Shown here in pieces: positions 1 through 7,303 of a stretch of 33,303 nucleotides of DNA. The position numbers were made by a program, and so were the translations under genes. The stretch is from JBKPNX01 sp046732855 (GTDB lineage Bacteria > Pseudomonadota > Alphaproteobacteria > Geminicoccales > Geminicoccaceae). The DNA lies in assembly GCA_046732855.1 (NCBI GenBank), contig JBKPNX010000086.1, positions 1 through 33,303 of the forward strand. Direction: 5' to 3'. Within the stretch, counting starts at the first letter, position 1; every line of letters starts with the position of its first letter. The notes below the pieces were generated by a model. That model was not told the origin of the DNA and searched no databases. It saw only the letters and a list, made by a program, of their open reading frames with translations.

Positions 1-2
1 AG

Positions 3-1514
3 ATTAAGTATATCGACAAAGCATGGCAGTGGCTTGTGGATGAGGAGAATTATTCCGCGCCACAGTGGGGCCAAGTGTTGGAGAAGACCTGTCTGGTATT
101 CACCCAGTTGTTGCGCGCCATCGCTTCATACATGGCTTACCCATCTATCGATCCGCAGGATAAAAAACTTAGTGTGATGCTCAAGCCACTCCCATCCCGA
201 AAGGATCAGTTTTTAAACTACCTGAACCTGATCATACCTGTGGCGCAGAAGCGAGGAACATTTTGGCATCTTGGCGCTGATGATCACTATACGGAATATG
301 AGAGTGGCGAGGTGTACACTTGCGACTCCATTGTCTCAGAAGCCGAGTGGCGCAGAGTTGGTGGCGTCTCTCGAGAAATGATGGTAACCTTGAACCAGGG
401 GCAAGTGGGTTTGCAACCAAGTCCGGTTGTGACGCTGCTAACCTTGGAGCCACCTGGCGGCAACGACAGCATGCCTGGGTGGTTCGTCGATGGGAGGGGC
501 CGAAACTATGACAAAGATCATCCATTCAAAGAAAATAAGCGAACCTACGGGGTGAAAGGGAAGTGGCCGGCACTGCCTTCTTCCTGGGTCGAGTTAAAGA
601 GCAACCAATCCCGATACCCGCTCGAGAAGTGTTACGACATCTATGCCCGCCCCGCGGACAAAAGATTTCCTGAAGGTATTTTCTTTTATACCGCGAACGG
701 CAGTGAGGTTCGCGGGTATACACAAGATAAGAACGGAAAAGTGTCCTATGATTGGTCTTACGCAGTTGCGGATGGCCGCAAGGTCGGGTCGATTCGCGTC
801 GTGGCTCCGCCAAGGGGGTTCGCAGATGACCCCGATGAAAATCCAAAAGGAAAGCCACGCGTCCTCAAAGACATTGCCTGGGTGATGTATGGCGGGTGTG
901 AGTTGTCTGGCGGGATGGACATTGTTGTGCGCTTTGACGATGCCAAACAGACCGTGAACCAGGGCTATATAAAGGCTCCGTGGCCTAATTTCAGAGGAAT
1001 CGGGGCAGATCGGGGCTATCTGTGGGTCTACCGAGCGGGCGACATTGCATGTGCGACGCATACCTCAATCAGGAAGGCATTGCAAAACAAAGCCGCCCAA
1101 CCCTCTTGGATCACATACCGAGGTTTCCCGAAGAGTGTCGTTGAAAGCATTGTTGGAAATGAGCCGACGACCTTGAGTGGCTTGGTGGACTTGTCCCCGT
1201 GCGAGGACGGCACCCTTGTCGCTGCCTTGGTCGAGGGCAGGTGGCGCATGGGTCCGGGGGAGCCTTGGAAGACAAATAAGAACGTCCTCAAGTTATTTAT
1301 GTTGACCCCACGCATCGACCGCCCAAAGAGAACTCTGACCCTCGGGGAAGACGACTTTGTTCGACTTCCCGCGGCGGCGGGGGGATGGGCGGCGGGGTTC
1401 CGGGTGCAGAAGCAGCCGCTGGGCTGCTGGTCGCTGGTCGAGGGACTCGCCGCAACCCTGGGGCTCGAGAGAATCACCGCAACCGTGGCGGAGAAGGTTG
1501 CACCAAAAGCTTGA
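3..1514 (+). CDS. Hypothetical protein, 5' end missing
   Basis: The frame is open from the first bases of the window, so the gene is cut by the contig edge; a GTG at 36 is the first possible start inside the window but there is no reason to prefer it. At least 503 residues are visible. I do not recognise a family. The protein is rich in Trp, Tyr, Gly and Pro, has no obvious membrane segment or signal peptide in the visible part, and contains no catalytic motif I can name. Base composition is clearly lower in GC than the rest of the contig up to about 1370, then becomes GC-rich for the last ~45 codons. That suggests transferred DNA with a host-like tail, or a junction inside the reading frame. 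It is followed by repeats rather than by a cotranscribed gene. Confidence 0.7.
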   Translation: MKYIDKAWQWLVDEENYSAPQWGQVLEKTCLVFTQLLRAIASYMAYPSIDPQDKKLSVMLKPLPSRKDQFLNYLNLIIPVAQKRGTFWHLGADDHYTEYESGEVYTCDSIVSEAEWRRVGGVSREMMVTLNQGQVGLQPSPVVTLLTLEPPGGNDSMPGWFVDGRGRNYDKDHPFKENKRTYGVKGKWPALPSSWVELKSNQSRYPLEKCYDIYARPADKRFPEGIFFYTANGSEVRGYTQDKNGKVSYDWSYAVADGRKVGSIRVVAPPRGFADDPDENPKGKPRVLKDIAWVMYGGCELSGGMDIVVRFDDAKQTVNQGYIKAPWPNFRGIGADRGYLWVYRAGDIACATHTSIRKALQNKAAQPSWITYRGFPKSVVESIVGNEPTTLSGLVDLSPCEDGTLVAALVEGRWRMGPGEPWKTNKNVLKLFMLTPRIDRPKRTLTLGEDDFVRLPAAAGGWAAGFRVQKQPLGCWSLVEGLAATLGLERITATVAEKVAPKA

Positions 1515-1614
1515 GGGCGACCTCAAGGCTCGAGGACGTCGCCGCCATTTTCTACATTCGTAGTGAGACAGCTCACACCACGAGCTCAACCGGCGTGACA
1601 ATGTCTCCCTGTTT

Positions 1615-1690
1615 GGCGCGGCGGCGGATTCCCACCTTACCATCCGGCCCGATCATGCCCTGTCATGGTTAACGAAAGGTTGACGGCAGG
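1615..1690 (+). repeat. Dispersed repeat R1, copy 1
   Basis: About 75 bases that recur at 2828-2902 with a handful of mismatches and one indel. Both copies start with a GCG-rich block leading to ATTCCCACC and end with CATGGTTAACGAA followed by GGTTGACG. The first block resembles the core of repeat copy A/B with an internal deletion. The rest of the 1515-1883 interval holds no gene that I can support. Confidence 0.75.
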
Positions 1691-1790
1691 ACCGCTTCAG
1701 CCGCGGCGTTCCTAAGGCGCGACGACACCTGCCAGAACCGGGAGCGTAACGATCGCCCGATCCCGCCACATGTCACGAGGACATCGGAAC

Positions 1791-1864
1791 GGTTCAGATC
1801 GAGGTGGTCAAGGCGGCGGAAATGGGGCAGAATTCCCACCGCCGCTCGAGCCTCGGGCCAGTCG
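1791..1864 (+). repeat. Dispersed repeat, copy A
   Basis: Begins GGTTCAGATCG, runs through GGTGGTCAAGGCGGCGGAAA and the palindromic core AGAATTC, and ends with GAGCCTCGGGCCAGTCG. It aligns with copy B (2456 onward), copy C (3533 onward, core deleted) and inverted copy D (22986-23039). This copy is not followed by the CCGAACGAACCC array; instead the DUF2283-coding end lies 20 bases downstream. It could be the remnant of a transposable-element end, but no transposase is present. Confidence 0.8.
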
Positions 1865-1883
1865 TGCGGCGTCTAGACAGCAG

Positions 1884-2390
1884 TCATTCCGCCGCGGCGG
1901 GCGCCCGGGCGGCGGGCTTGGGGATCACCTGCAGCTGGACGGTGTCGACGCCGTCGACGCGGGCCGAGGCGTCGAGGACCTCGAGCGCGATCAGGCGGCC
2001 CTCGGCGTCGTAGTCCATGATCACGCCCGACTTCTCCTCCGCGCTGATGCGCGCGGGCGCGGCGCGCAGCACCACGGTCAGCGTGTCGGTCGCGGCGTCG
2101 TACGTAATCTTCATGGCTTCGCTCCGTACCGCCTGAACTGGGTGGTCCGCGTAGACAGTGACCACCTCCGGCGGGTCCAGACCCACTTCGACGACCACGC
2201 GCAGCAGAGCCTTCTGTGGTGGATCGCCCAGCGTCACGAAACCTTGCACCACGACGCGTCGCCGCCGGTTGGCCGGGACCACCGCCTGCGGCGCCCGCAG
2301 CACTTCTCGCAGCTGCGCCTCGCTGACCCTGCGCCGCGTCATGGCCGTGCGGGCGTGGTCAGAAATGCGCGCCGCACCGAAGTCGGTCAT
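1884..2390 (-). CDS. DUF4258-DUF2283 fusion protein, toxin-antitoxin-like
   Basis: A 168-residue protein whose N-terminal ~90 residues resemble DUF4258 (ISDHARTAMTRRRVSEAQL, later ending VVTVYADHP) and whose C-terminal ~76 residues are a DUF2283 domain beginning MKITYDAATDTL. In other bacteria these domains are normally two adjacent small genes; here no stop separates them. ATG at 2390 is preceded by GGGGCGGG and fits the domain start. An earlier in-frame start (2504) would begin inside repeat copy B and is unlikely. An internal ATG at 2114 could give DUF2283 alone. The DUF4258/DUF2283 pairing is often treated as toxin-antitoxin-like, but the activity is not established; that role is inference. 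The module lies exactly between direct repeats A and B. Confidence 0.72.
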   Translation of the reverse strand: MTDFGAARISDHARTAMTRRRVSEAQLREVLRAPQAVVPANRRRRVVVQGFVTLGDPPQKALLRVVVEVGLDPPEVVTVYADHPVQAVRSEAMKITYDAATDTLTVVLRAAPARISAEEKSGVIMDYDAEGRLIALEVLDASARVDGVDTVQLQVIPKPAARAPAAAE

Positions 2391-2455
2391 CCCGCCCCAT
2401 GGTGGCACGGCAGCGCCCGGGCGTCGAGTGTCGGACAGCCGAACGCCGCCCGAAG

Positions 2456-2580
2456 GGTTCAGATCGCGGTGGTCAGGGCGGCGGAAATGGGGTAGAATTC
2501 CCATCGGCCGTTGAGCCTCGGGCCGGTCGCGGCGGTGCCGTCCGGGAATTTAAGGTCGCCGCCCAACCGAACGAACCCGA
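2456..2580 (+). repeat. Dispersed repeat, copy B (full length)
   Basis: The most complete copy: GGTTCAGATCGCGGTGGTCA, then GGCGGCGGAAATGGGGTAGA, then ATTCCCATCGGCCGTTGAGC, then CTCGGGCCGGTCGC and a stretch shared with copy C up to the first CCGAACGAACCC unit at 2567. It separates the two toxin-antitoxin-like modules and leads directly into the 12-mer array at 2567-2747. Confidence 0.85.
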
Positions 2581-2747
2581 GGGGCTGCGCCGACCGAACG
2601 AACCCGACGCGAGACCGAACGAACCCGAGCGGCTGCGCCAACCGAACGAACCCAGCCGCCTCGGCGTGCACGGGTGAAGCCGAACGAACCCGACCTGATG
2701 GATGCAGCTGAAGAGACCCGACGTGATGGGCGAGGCCGAACGAACCC
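2567..2747 (+). repeat. Array 1 of the 12-mer CCGAACGAACCC
   Basis: Six exact copies of CCGAACGAACCC start at 2567, 2594, 2615, 2642, 2680 and 2736, plus a degenerate unit at 2708 (8 of 12 bases). Most steps are 27-28 bases; the steps of 21 and 38 are exceptions. The units are commonly followed by GAG or GAC. The sequence between units is not conserved. The remaining interval to 2828 contains no gene. Confidence 0.9.
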
Positions 2748-2827
2748 AAGACCTGCTTAGATTTCAGCTAATTAGGTTCTGACGTCCCGTTCTGCCCCAC
2801 ACCGTTCGGTGCCTGTTCGTCCTTTCC

Positions 2828-2902
2828 GGCGCGGCGGCGGATTCCCACCATGCCATGCGGCCGATCTTGGCCTGCCATGGTTAACGAATGGTTGACGCCA
2901 GG
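2828..2902 (+). repeat. Dispersed repeat R1, copy 2
   Basis: Second copy of the 1615-1690 element. It carries TTAACGAATGGTTGAC where copy 1 carries TTAACGAAAGGTTGAC, a TTAA-N7-TTGA arrangement that is one base from the TTAA-N7-TTAA pattern bound by CtrA in alphaproteobacteria. It lies about 80 bases upstream of the second toxin-antitoxin-like module; a regulatory role is speculative. Confidence 0.7.
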
Positions 2903-2983
2903 TAGCGTCTCGACCACAACCGCTACGCATCAGGACCCTGTGCTGCTAGAGCCGGGCCGAGCGCGGGTGCGGAGGCAGGTCGG

Positions 2984-3261
2984 GTGCGGCTCACCTATCG
3001 TGTGCACGCGTTGAGGCGTATGTTTCTTCGCAGCATCACCCGGCCGAGGTGCGCACCGTGATCGAGCAGGGCCAGATCATCGAGCGCTATCCGAACGACA
3101 CGCCGTATCCCAGCTGCCTGCTGCTCGGCTTCGTCGGCGGACGGCCGCTACACGTGGTGGTCGCCGACAATGCGGGCGATGATGAGACGATCGTAGTGAC
3201 GGTATACGAGCCGGACCCGGCGCTGTGGCGGCCGGGCTTCCGGCAGAGGCGGCGGCCATGA
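2984..3261 (+). pseudogene. DUF4258 gene with apparent frameshift
   Basis: From GTG at 2984 the frame gives VRLTYRVHALRRMFLRSITR, the expected N-terminal helix of a DUF4258 protein, and then goes out of frame. From 3045 a different frame continues with EVRTVIEQGQIIERYPNDT, the usual central part, and runs to the TGA at 3259-3261 with the family ending VTVYEPDPALW. One base appears to be missing at about 3038-3046. A GTG at 3049 could start a shortened 70-residue protein lacking the first helix. The stop overlaps the ATG of the next gene (ATGA at 3258-3261), so the pair was built as a translationally coupled operon. It may be a true pseudogene or an assembly error. Confidence 0.7.
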
Positions 3262-3485
3262 AGTGCGTGGTATGCAAGCTGGGCGAGACCCGTCCCGGCG
3301 TGACGACGATCGTGCTCCAGCGGGAGGGCGCGACCGTGGTGATCAACGGCGTACCGGCGGACGTGTGCGAGAACTGCGGCGAGGAGTATGTCGACGAGAA
3401 GGTCGCCGATAGCGTGCTGGCTTCCGCGCAGGCATCGGCGCGCGCCGGTGTCCGGGTCGAGATCCGCGATTACGTCGCGGCGTGA
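3258..3485 (+). CDS. YgiT-type zinc-finger protein (MqsA N-terminal-like antitoxin)
   Basis: A 75-residue protein with two CxxC pairs, C3/C6 and C37/C40, the zinc knuckle of the YgiT/MqsA N-terminal domain. It is followed by a short helical tail (EKVADSVLASAQASARAG) but no full Xre-type DNA-binding domain. Family knowledge: such single-domain YgiT proteins usually follow a DUF4258 or MqsR-like gene and are taken to be the antitoxin half. The start ATG overlaps the DUF4258 stop, which implies coupling. If the upstream toxin-like gene is really broken, this is an orphan antitoxin. Repeat copy C begins about 50 bases after the stop. Confidence 0.85.
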   Translation: MKCVVCKLGETRPGVTTIVLQREGATVVINGVPADVCENCGEEYVDEKVADSVLASAQASARAGVRVEIRDYVAA

Positions 3486-3532
3486 GCCGGTCGGGTCCGG
3501 GGCACGCGCACCGTGAGCGGCCGTGGATCGCC

Positions 3533-3627
3533 TCAGTTCGCGGTGGTCAGGGCGGCCGTTGAGCCTCGGGCCGGTCGCGACGGAGCCGTCGGAGAATTCG
3601 CGTCGCCGCCCAACCGAACGAACCCGA
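3533..3627 (+). repeat. Dispersed repeat, copy C (core deleted)
   Basis: Aligns with copy B from CAGTTCGCGGTGGTCAGGGC into CCGTTGAGCCTCGGGCCGGT and on to the CCGAACGAACCC unit, but lacks about 25 bases holding the AGAATTC core. It closes the second toxin-antitoxin-like cassette on its right side. Confidence 0.82.
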
Positions 3628-3653
3628 CGCGACGCGCGAAGCCGAACGAACCC
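3614..3653 (+). repeat. Array 2 of the 12-mer CCGAACGAACCC (two units)
   Basis: Two exact units at 3614-3625 and 3642-3653, start-to-start 28 bases, in the same orientation as array 1 and again directly after the dispersed repeat. From 3654 to 3807 nothing further is recognised apart from the mutT upstream region. Confidence 0.88.
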
Positions 3654-3807
3654 GACGGTCCATGGCATTCCGACCGGTGCTGTTCATCCCTGACCAAATG
3701 TCACCCGTCGCGCTCGCCAGGCAGAATGTCTGTTGGTGACGCCGCGGCGCGAGCTGCTATGCATGGCGAAGCCTTGATCGCGACCGCCGTCGAGGGCTCG
3801 AGGACTC

Positions 3808-4224
3808 ATGGCCGAGATTGCGCCGCGGCCGCTGTTGCTGGTCGCCGCCTGCGCCCTGGTCGACGCCGATCACCGGGTGCTGCTGACGCGTCGCCCCGAA
3901 GGCAAGCCGATGGCCGGCTTATGGGAGTTTCCGGGCGGCAAGGTGCTGCCGGGCGAGACGCCCGAGGCGTGCGTGCTGCGCGAGCTGCAGGAGGAGCTCG
4001 GCCTCGATACCGCCGCGAACTGTCTTGCCCCCCTCACCTTCGCCTCGCACGCCTACCCCGAGTTCCATCTGCTGATGACGCTGTTCGTCTGCCGGGTGTG
4101 GCGCGGCCTGCCGCGACCGCGCGAGGGTCAGGCGCTCAGGTGGCTGCGCCCGGCGGACATGGGCGACCTCGCCATGCCTGCCGCTGACTATCCCCTGGTC
4201 GCGTTCCTGCGCGATTATCTGTAG
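3808..4224 (+). CDS. mutT: Nudix hydrolase, MutT-type 8-oxo-dGTP diphosphatase
   Basis: A 138-residue single-domain Nudix protein, the usual MutT length. The Nudix box occupies residues 44-66: G44, E50, R58-E59, E62-E63 and G65, with the MutT-like lead-in GLWEFPGGK. It should hydrolyse 8-oxo-dGTP to the monophosphate and pyrophosphate, preventing A:G mispairs; substrate choice is inferred from family. The start ATG at 3808 follows a GAGG-like sequence (ctcgaggact). It stands alone on the plus strand, between array 2 and the convergent hbd gene. In many alphaproteobacteria mutT lies in other contexts, so genome position gives no extra support. Confidence 0.92.
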   Translation: MAEIAPRPLLLVAACALVDADHRVLLTRRPEGKPMAGLWEFPGGKVLPGETPEACVLRELQEELGLDTAANCLAPLTFASHAYPEFHLLMTLFVCRVWRGLPRPREGQALRWLRPADMGDLAMPAADYPLVAFLRDYL

Positions 4225-4261
4225 CGAGCGCGGCTGCCCGTCGTGGCTGGTCCGGGCAAGC

Positions 4262-4392
4262 GGGCCATGACGATGGGGAGGGCGAGCCGGGCCATGACCA
4301 CACGGAGGCCAAGTCCTGGCCACGAGGAAGGCGAAGCCGGGCCATGAGGCTACGGACGCGCAGCCGCGCTATGCCAACGTGGAGACGACGAT
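4262..4392 (+). repeat. Degenerate ~27-base tandem repeat
   Basis: Units beginning GGGCCATGA (or variants TGGCCACGA, GCGCTATGC) start at 4262, 4289, 4317, 4339 and 4366, with steps of 27, 28, 22 and 27 bases; units tend to end in GAAGCC or GAGCC. This fills most of the gap between mutT and the convergent hbd gene. No coding potential is convincing. Confidence 0.6.
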
Positions 4393-4494
4393 TCGTCCGC
4401 GACCGGGCGGTTCGTGGGCTGCCGGCTCGGGTCGGGACCGGCCGCTCGCCCCGGTCGTGGTTACAGGGTGAGCGCCAAGCCCATCCGAGCGGCG

Positions 4495-5409
4495 TCAGCG
4501 GGTCGGGACCGGCGTTTCGCCCCGGTAGTCGTAAAAGCCGCGCTGGGTCTTGCGGCCGAGCCAGCCGGCCTCGACGTACTTTACCAGCAACGGGCACGGC
4601 CGGTATTTGGAATCAGCAAGGCCCTCGTAGAGCACCTGCATCACCGAGAGGCAGGTATCGAGGCCGATGAAGTCGGCGAGCTCGAGCGGCCCCATCGGAT
4701 GATTGGCGCCGAGCTTCATCGCCGTATCGATCGACTCGACGTTGCCGACGCCTTCGTACAGCGTGTAGACCGCCTCGTTGATCATCGGCAGCAGGATGCG
4801 GTTGACGATGAACGCCGGGAAGTCCTCCGCGGTTACCGGCGTCTTGCCGAGGCGCTGGACGACCTCGCGGATCGCCTGAAAGGTGTCCTCGTCGGTGGCG
4901 ATGCCGCGGATCAGCTCGACCAGCTTCATCGCGGGCGCCGGGTTCATGAAGTGCATGCCGATGAAGCGCTCGGGCCGGTCGGTCACGGCCGCGAGACGCG
5001 TGATCGAGATCGAGGACGTGTTGGTCGCGATCAGGGCGTCGTCGGGCAGATAGCCGATCAGGGTCTTGAACACGTCGCGCTTGATCGCCTCGTCTTCGGT
5101 CGCCGCCTCGATCACGAGCTGGCAGTCGCGGAAGGTGTTATAGTCCGTGCTGGTCCGGATCCGCGCGAGCGCCGCCTGACGCTCCGCCTCGGTCAGCACG
5201 CCCTTGTCGATCCGCCGGAGCAGGTGACCGTCGATCCGCTCCAGCGCCTGGTCCAGGCGCTCCCGCGACACGTCCAGCAGGCGCACCTCGACATCCGCGA
5301 GCGCCGCCACCTCGGCGATGCCCGTGCCCATCTGGCCGGCGCCGACCACGCCGATGCACCGAATCTCGGGAATCGGCGGGCGGTTGTCGGCATGATCGTC
5401 CATCCGCAT
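4495..5409 (-). CDS. hbd: 3-hydroxybutyryl-CoA dehydrogenase
   Basis: A 304-residue 3-hydroxyacyl-CoA dehydrogenase. The NAD-binding Rossmann motif GAGQMG is at residues 23-28. The catalytic-site segment GMHFMNPAPAMKLVE carries H153, and the C-terminal dimerisation domain contains FIVNRILLPMINEA and NHPMGPLELADFIGLD. It oxidises (S)-3-hydroxybutyryl-CoA to acetoacetyl-CoA in fatty-acid or polyhydroxybutyrate-type metabolism. It is the third gene of an etfB-etfA-hbd operon, 20 bases after etfA, an arrangement common in alphaproteobacteria. Start: ATG at 5409 or the ATG two codons later at 5403; an AGGAG lies 13-19 bases upstream. The single-domain length excludes a FadB/FadJ fusion. Confidence 0.93.
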   Translation of the reverse strand: MRMDDHADNRPPIPEIRCIGVVGAGQMGTGIAEVAALADVEVRLLDVSRERLDQALERIDGHLLRRIDKGVLTEAERQAALARIRTSTDYNTFRDCQLVIEAATEDEAIKRDVFKTLIGYLPDDALIATNTSSISITRLAAVTDRPERFIGMHFMNPAPAMKLVELIRGIATDEDTFQAIREVVQRLGKTPVTAEDFPAFIVNRILLPMINEAVYTLYEGVGNVESIDTAMKLGANHPMGPLELADFIGLDTCLSVMQVLYEGLADSKYRPCPLLVKYVEAGWLGRKTQRGFYDYRGETPVPTR

Positions 5410-5429
5410 CGGTGCGATCCGGCTCCTGG

Positions 5430-6371
5430 TCAGCTGTTCTTGCGCAGCTCGGCGGTGAGCTCCGGGACAAGCTTGAACAGATCGCCGACGAGGCCGTAGT
5501 CGGCGACCTGGAAGATCGGCGCCTCTTCGTCCTTGTTGATCGCGACGATGACCTTGCTGTCCTTCATCCCGGCGAGATGCTGGATCGCGCCGGAGATGCC
5601 GACCGCGATGTACAGCTCCGGGGCGACGATCTTGCCGGTTTGCCCGACCTGAAACTCGTTCGGCACGTAGCCGGCGTCGACCGCGGCGCGCGACGCGCCG
5701 ACCGCCGCGTCGAGCACGTCGGCGAGCTCCTCGAGGAGCTTGAAGTTGGCGCCGCTGCCCATGCCGCGCCCGCCCGAGACCACGATCCGCGCCGAAATCA
5801 GCTCCGGTCGCGCGCCGCCGCTCACCTCGCGCCCGACGAAGCGGGCGAGCCCGGCCGGGTCGACCGCGTCGATCCGCTCGATGCTCGCGCTGCCGCCGTC
5901 GCCCGCCGCCGCGTCGAACGCCGTGGTGCGCACGGTGATCACCTTGATCGCGTCGCTGGTCTGCACCGTGGCGAGCGCGTTGCCGGCGTAGATGTAGCGC
6001 TTGAAGGTATCAGGCCCGAGCACCTCGACGATGTCGGACAACTGCGCGACGTCGAGCAGCGCGGCGAGGCGCGGCATGACGTTCTTGCCATGGGTGGTCG
6101 AGGCCGCGAGGATCGCAGTATAGCCGGGAGCGAGCGTCTTCAGCAGCTGTGCGAGATCCTCGGCGACCGGGGCGGCGTAGGCCGGATGCTCGACCTGCAG
6201 GACGCGGGCGACGCCTGCCACCTTAGCCGCCGCCCCGGCGACCGCGGCGCAATCCTGCCCGGCGACCAGGACGTCGACCGTATCGTCCAGCTGCCGCGCC
6301 GCCGTGATCGCGGGCAGCGTCGCCTCGGCGAGCCGGCGGTCTTCGTGCTCCGCGAGAACTAGAGCGGTCAT
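5430..6371 (-). CDS. etfA: Electron transfer flavoprotein subunit alpha
   Basis: A 313-residue ETF alpha subunit of typical length. The C-terminal FAD-binding domain is unmistakable: SRAAVDAGYVPNEFQVGQTG, then KIVAPELYIAVGISGAIQHL and AINKDEEAPIF. With EtfB it forms the heterodimer that carries electrons from acyl-CoA dehydrogenases to ETF:quinone oxidoreductase. The ATG at 6371 shares one base with the etfB TGA (TGATG), implying translational coupling and equal synthesis of the two subunits. Codon use and GC match the surrounding core genes. Confidence 0.96.
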   Translation of the reverse strand: MTALVLAEHEDRRLAEATLPAITAARQLDDTVDVLVAGQDCAAVAGAAAKVAGVARVLQVEHPAYAAPVAEDLAQLLKTLAPGYTAILAASTTHGKNVMPRLAALLDVAQLSDIVEVLGPDTFKRYIYAGNALATVQTSDAIKVITVRTTAFDAAAGDGGSASIERIDAVDPAGLARFVGREVSGGARPELISARIVVSGGRGMGSGANFKLLEELADVLDAAVGASRAAVDAGYVPNEFQVGQTGKIVAPELYIAVGISGAIQHLAGMKDSKVIVAINKDEEAPIFQVADYGLVGDLFKLVPELTAELRKNS

Positions 6372-7120
6372 CAGATCACCTTAGCCTCGTGGCGCAGCTT
6401 GTCGACCAGCTCGGCGACGTTCGCCACACGCACGCCGGACTGGCGGCGCGGCGGCTCCTCGACCTTCAGCGTTCTGTAGCGTGGCGCGATGTCGACGCCG
6501 AGCTGCTCGGGCGTCAGCACGTCGAGCGGCTTCTTCTTGGCCTTCATGATGTTGGGCAGGCTCGCATAGCGCGGCTCGTTGAGGCGCAGATCGCAAGTGA
6601 CCACGGCTGGCAACTGAAGGGCGACCTTTTCGAGCCCGGCGTCAACCTCGCGCGTCACCTCCAGGTCGCCGTCGGCAAACCTCAGCTTGGATGCGAACGT
6701 GCCCTGCGGCCAGCCGAGCAGCGCGGCCAGCATCTGTCCGGTCTGATTGCAGTCGTCGTCGATCGCCTGCTTGCCGGTGATGATCAGGCCGGGTTGCTCG
6801 CGCGCTGCCACCTCCTTCAGGAGCTTGGCGACCGCGAGCGGCTGCAGCTCGGCATCGGTCTGGACGTGGATCGCCCGATCGGCGCCCATGGCGAGCGCCG
6901 TGCGCAGCGTCTCCTGGCACTTGGCGTCGCCGAGCGACACCGCGATCACCTCCTCGGCCTTGCCCGCTTCCTTCAGCCGGATCGCCTCTTCGGTGGCGAT
7001 CTCGTCGAACGGATTCATCGACATCTTGACGCCGGCGGTCTCGACCCCTGAGCCATCGGTTTTGACGCGGATCTTGACGTTGAAATCGACCACGCGTTTG
7101 ACCGAGACGAGGACCTTCAT
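6371..7120 (-). CDS. etfB: Electron transfer flavoprotein subunit beta
   Basis: A 249-residue ETF beta subunit starting MKVLVSVKRVVDFNVKIRVK. The AMP-binding region includes GKQAIDDDCNQTGQMLAALL and the conserved AMGADRAIH. The start ATG at 7120 is preceded by AGGAG about ten bases upstream; an upstream ATG at 7174 would add 18 non-conserved Arg/Pro-rich residues and is rejected. First gene of the etfB-etfA-hbd operon, so its promoter should lie in 7121-7300. The product pairs with EtfA to shuttle electrons from beta-oxidation to the respiratory chain. Confidence 0.96.
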   Translation of the reverse strand: MKVLVSVKRVVDFNVKIRVKTDGSGVETAGVKMSMNPFDEIATEEAIRLKEAGKAEEVIAVSLGDAKCQETLRTALAMGADRAIHVQTDAELQPLAVAKLLKEVAAREQPGLIITGKQAIDDDCNQTGQMLAALLGWPQGTFASKLRFADGDLEVTREVDAGLEKVALQLPAVVTCDLRLNEPRYASLPNIMKAKKKPLDVLTPEQLGVDIAPRYRTLKVEEPPRRQSGVRVANVAELVDKLRHEAKVI

Positions 7121-7303
7121 CGATGGCGGGCTCCTTGGTGCGCCGGCGCGCCGCCGCGGAACGCATCCCAGCATTGCTGCGCCGCACCGAACTAGGCGCG
7201 CGCTGGCTCTTTGTCAATCACGTGACAGCCGCGTGCGAACGACGCGACCGTGTGCCCCTGGACGAAACGCGCCGCCGCCCCGCGCGCGAAGCTACAGGGT
7301 CGC
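7121..7303. other. Intergenic region upstream of etfB
   Basis: No gene is supported here. The stretch must contain the etfB promoter on the minus strand, but I cannot place convincing -35/-10 boxes. It merges on the right into scattered copies of GGGTTCGTTCGG. Confidence 0.5.

Noticed and set aside
1791..2580. Complete insertion sequence
   Set aside because: Repeats A and B could resemble element ends but are direct, not inverted, and no transposase or transposase fragment lies between them.
2399..2711. Open frames over array 1 giving repeated PNEP, RTNP or FVRS peptides
   Set aside because: All three frames and both strands give such peptides from the 12-mer; step lengths are not multiples of three and no family or ribosome site supports translation.
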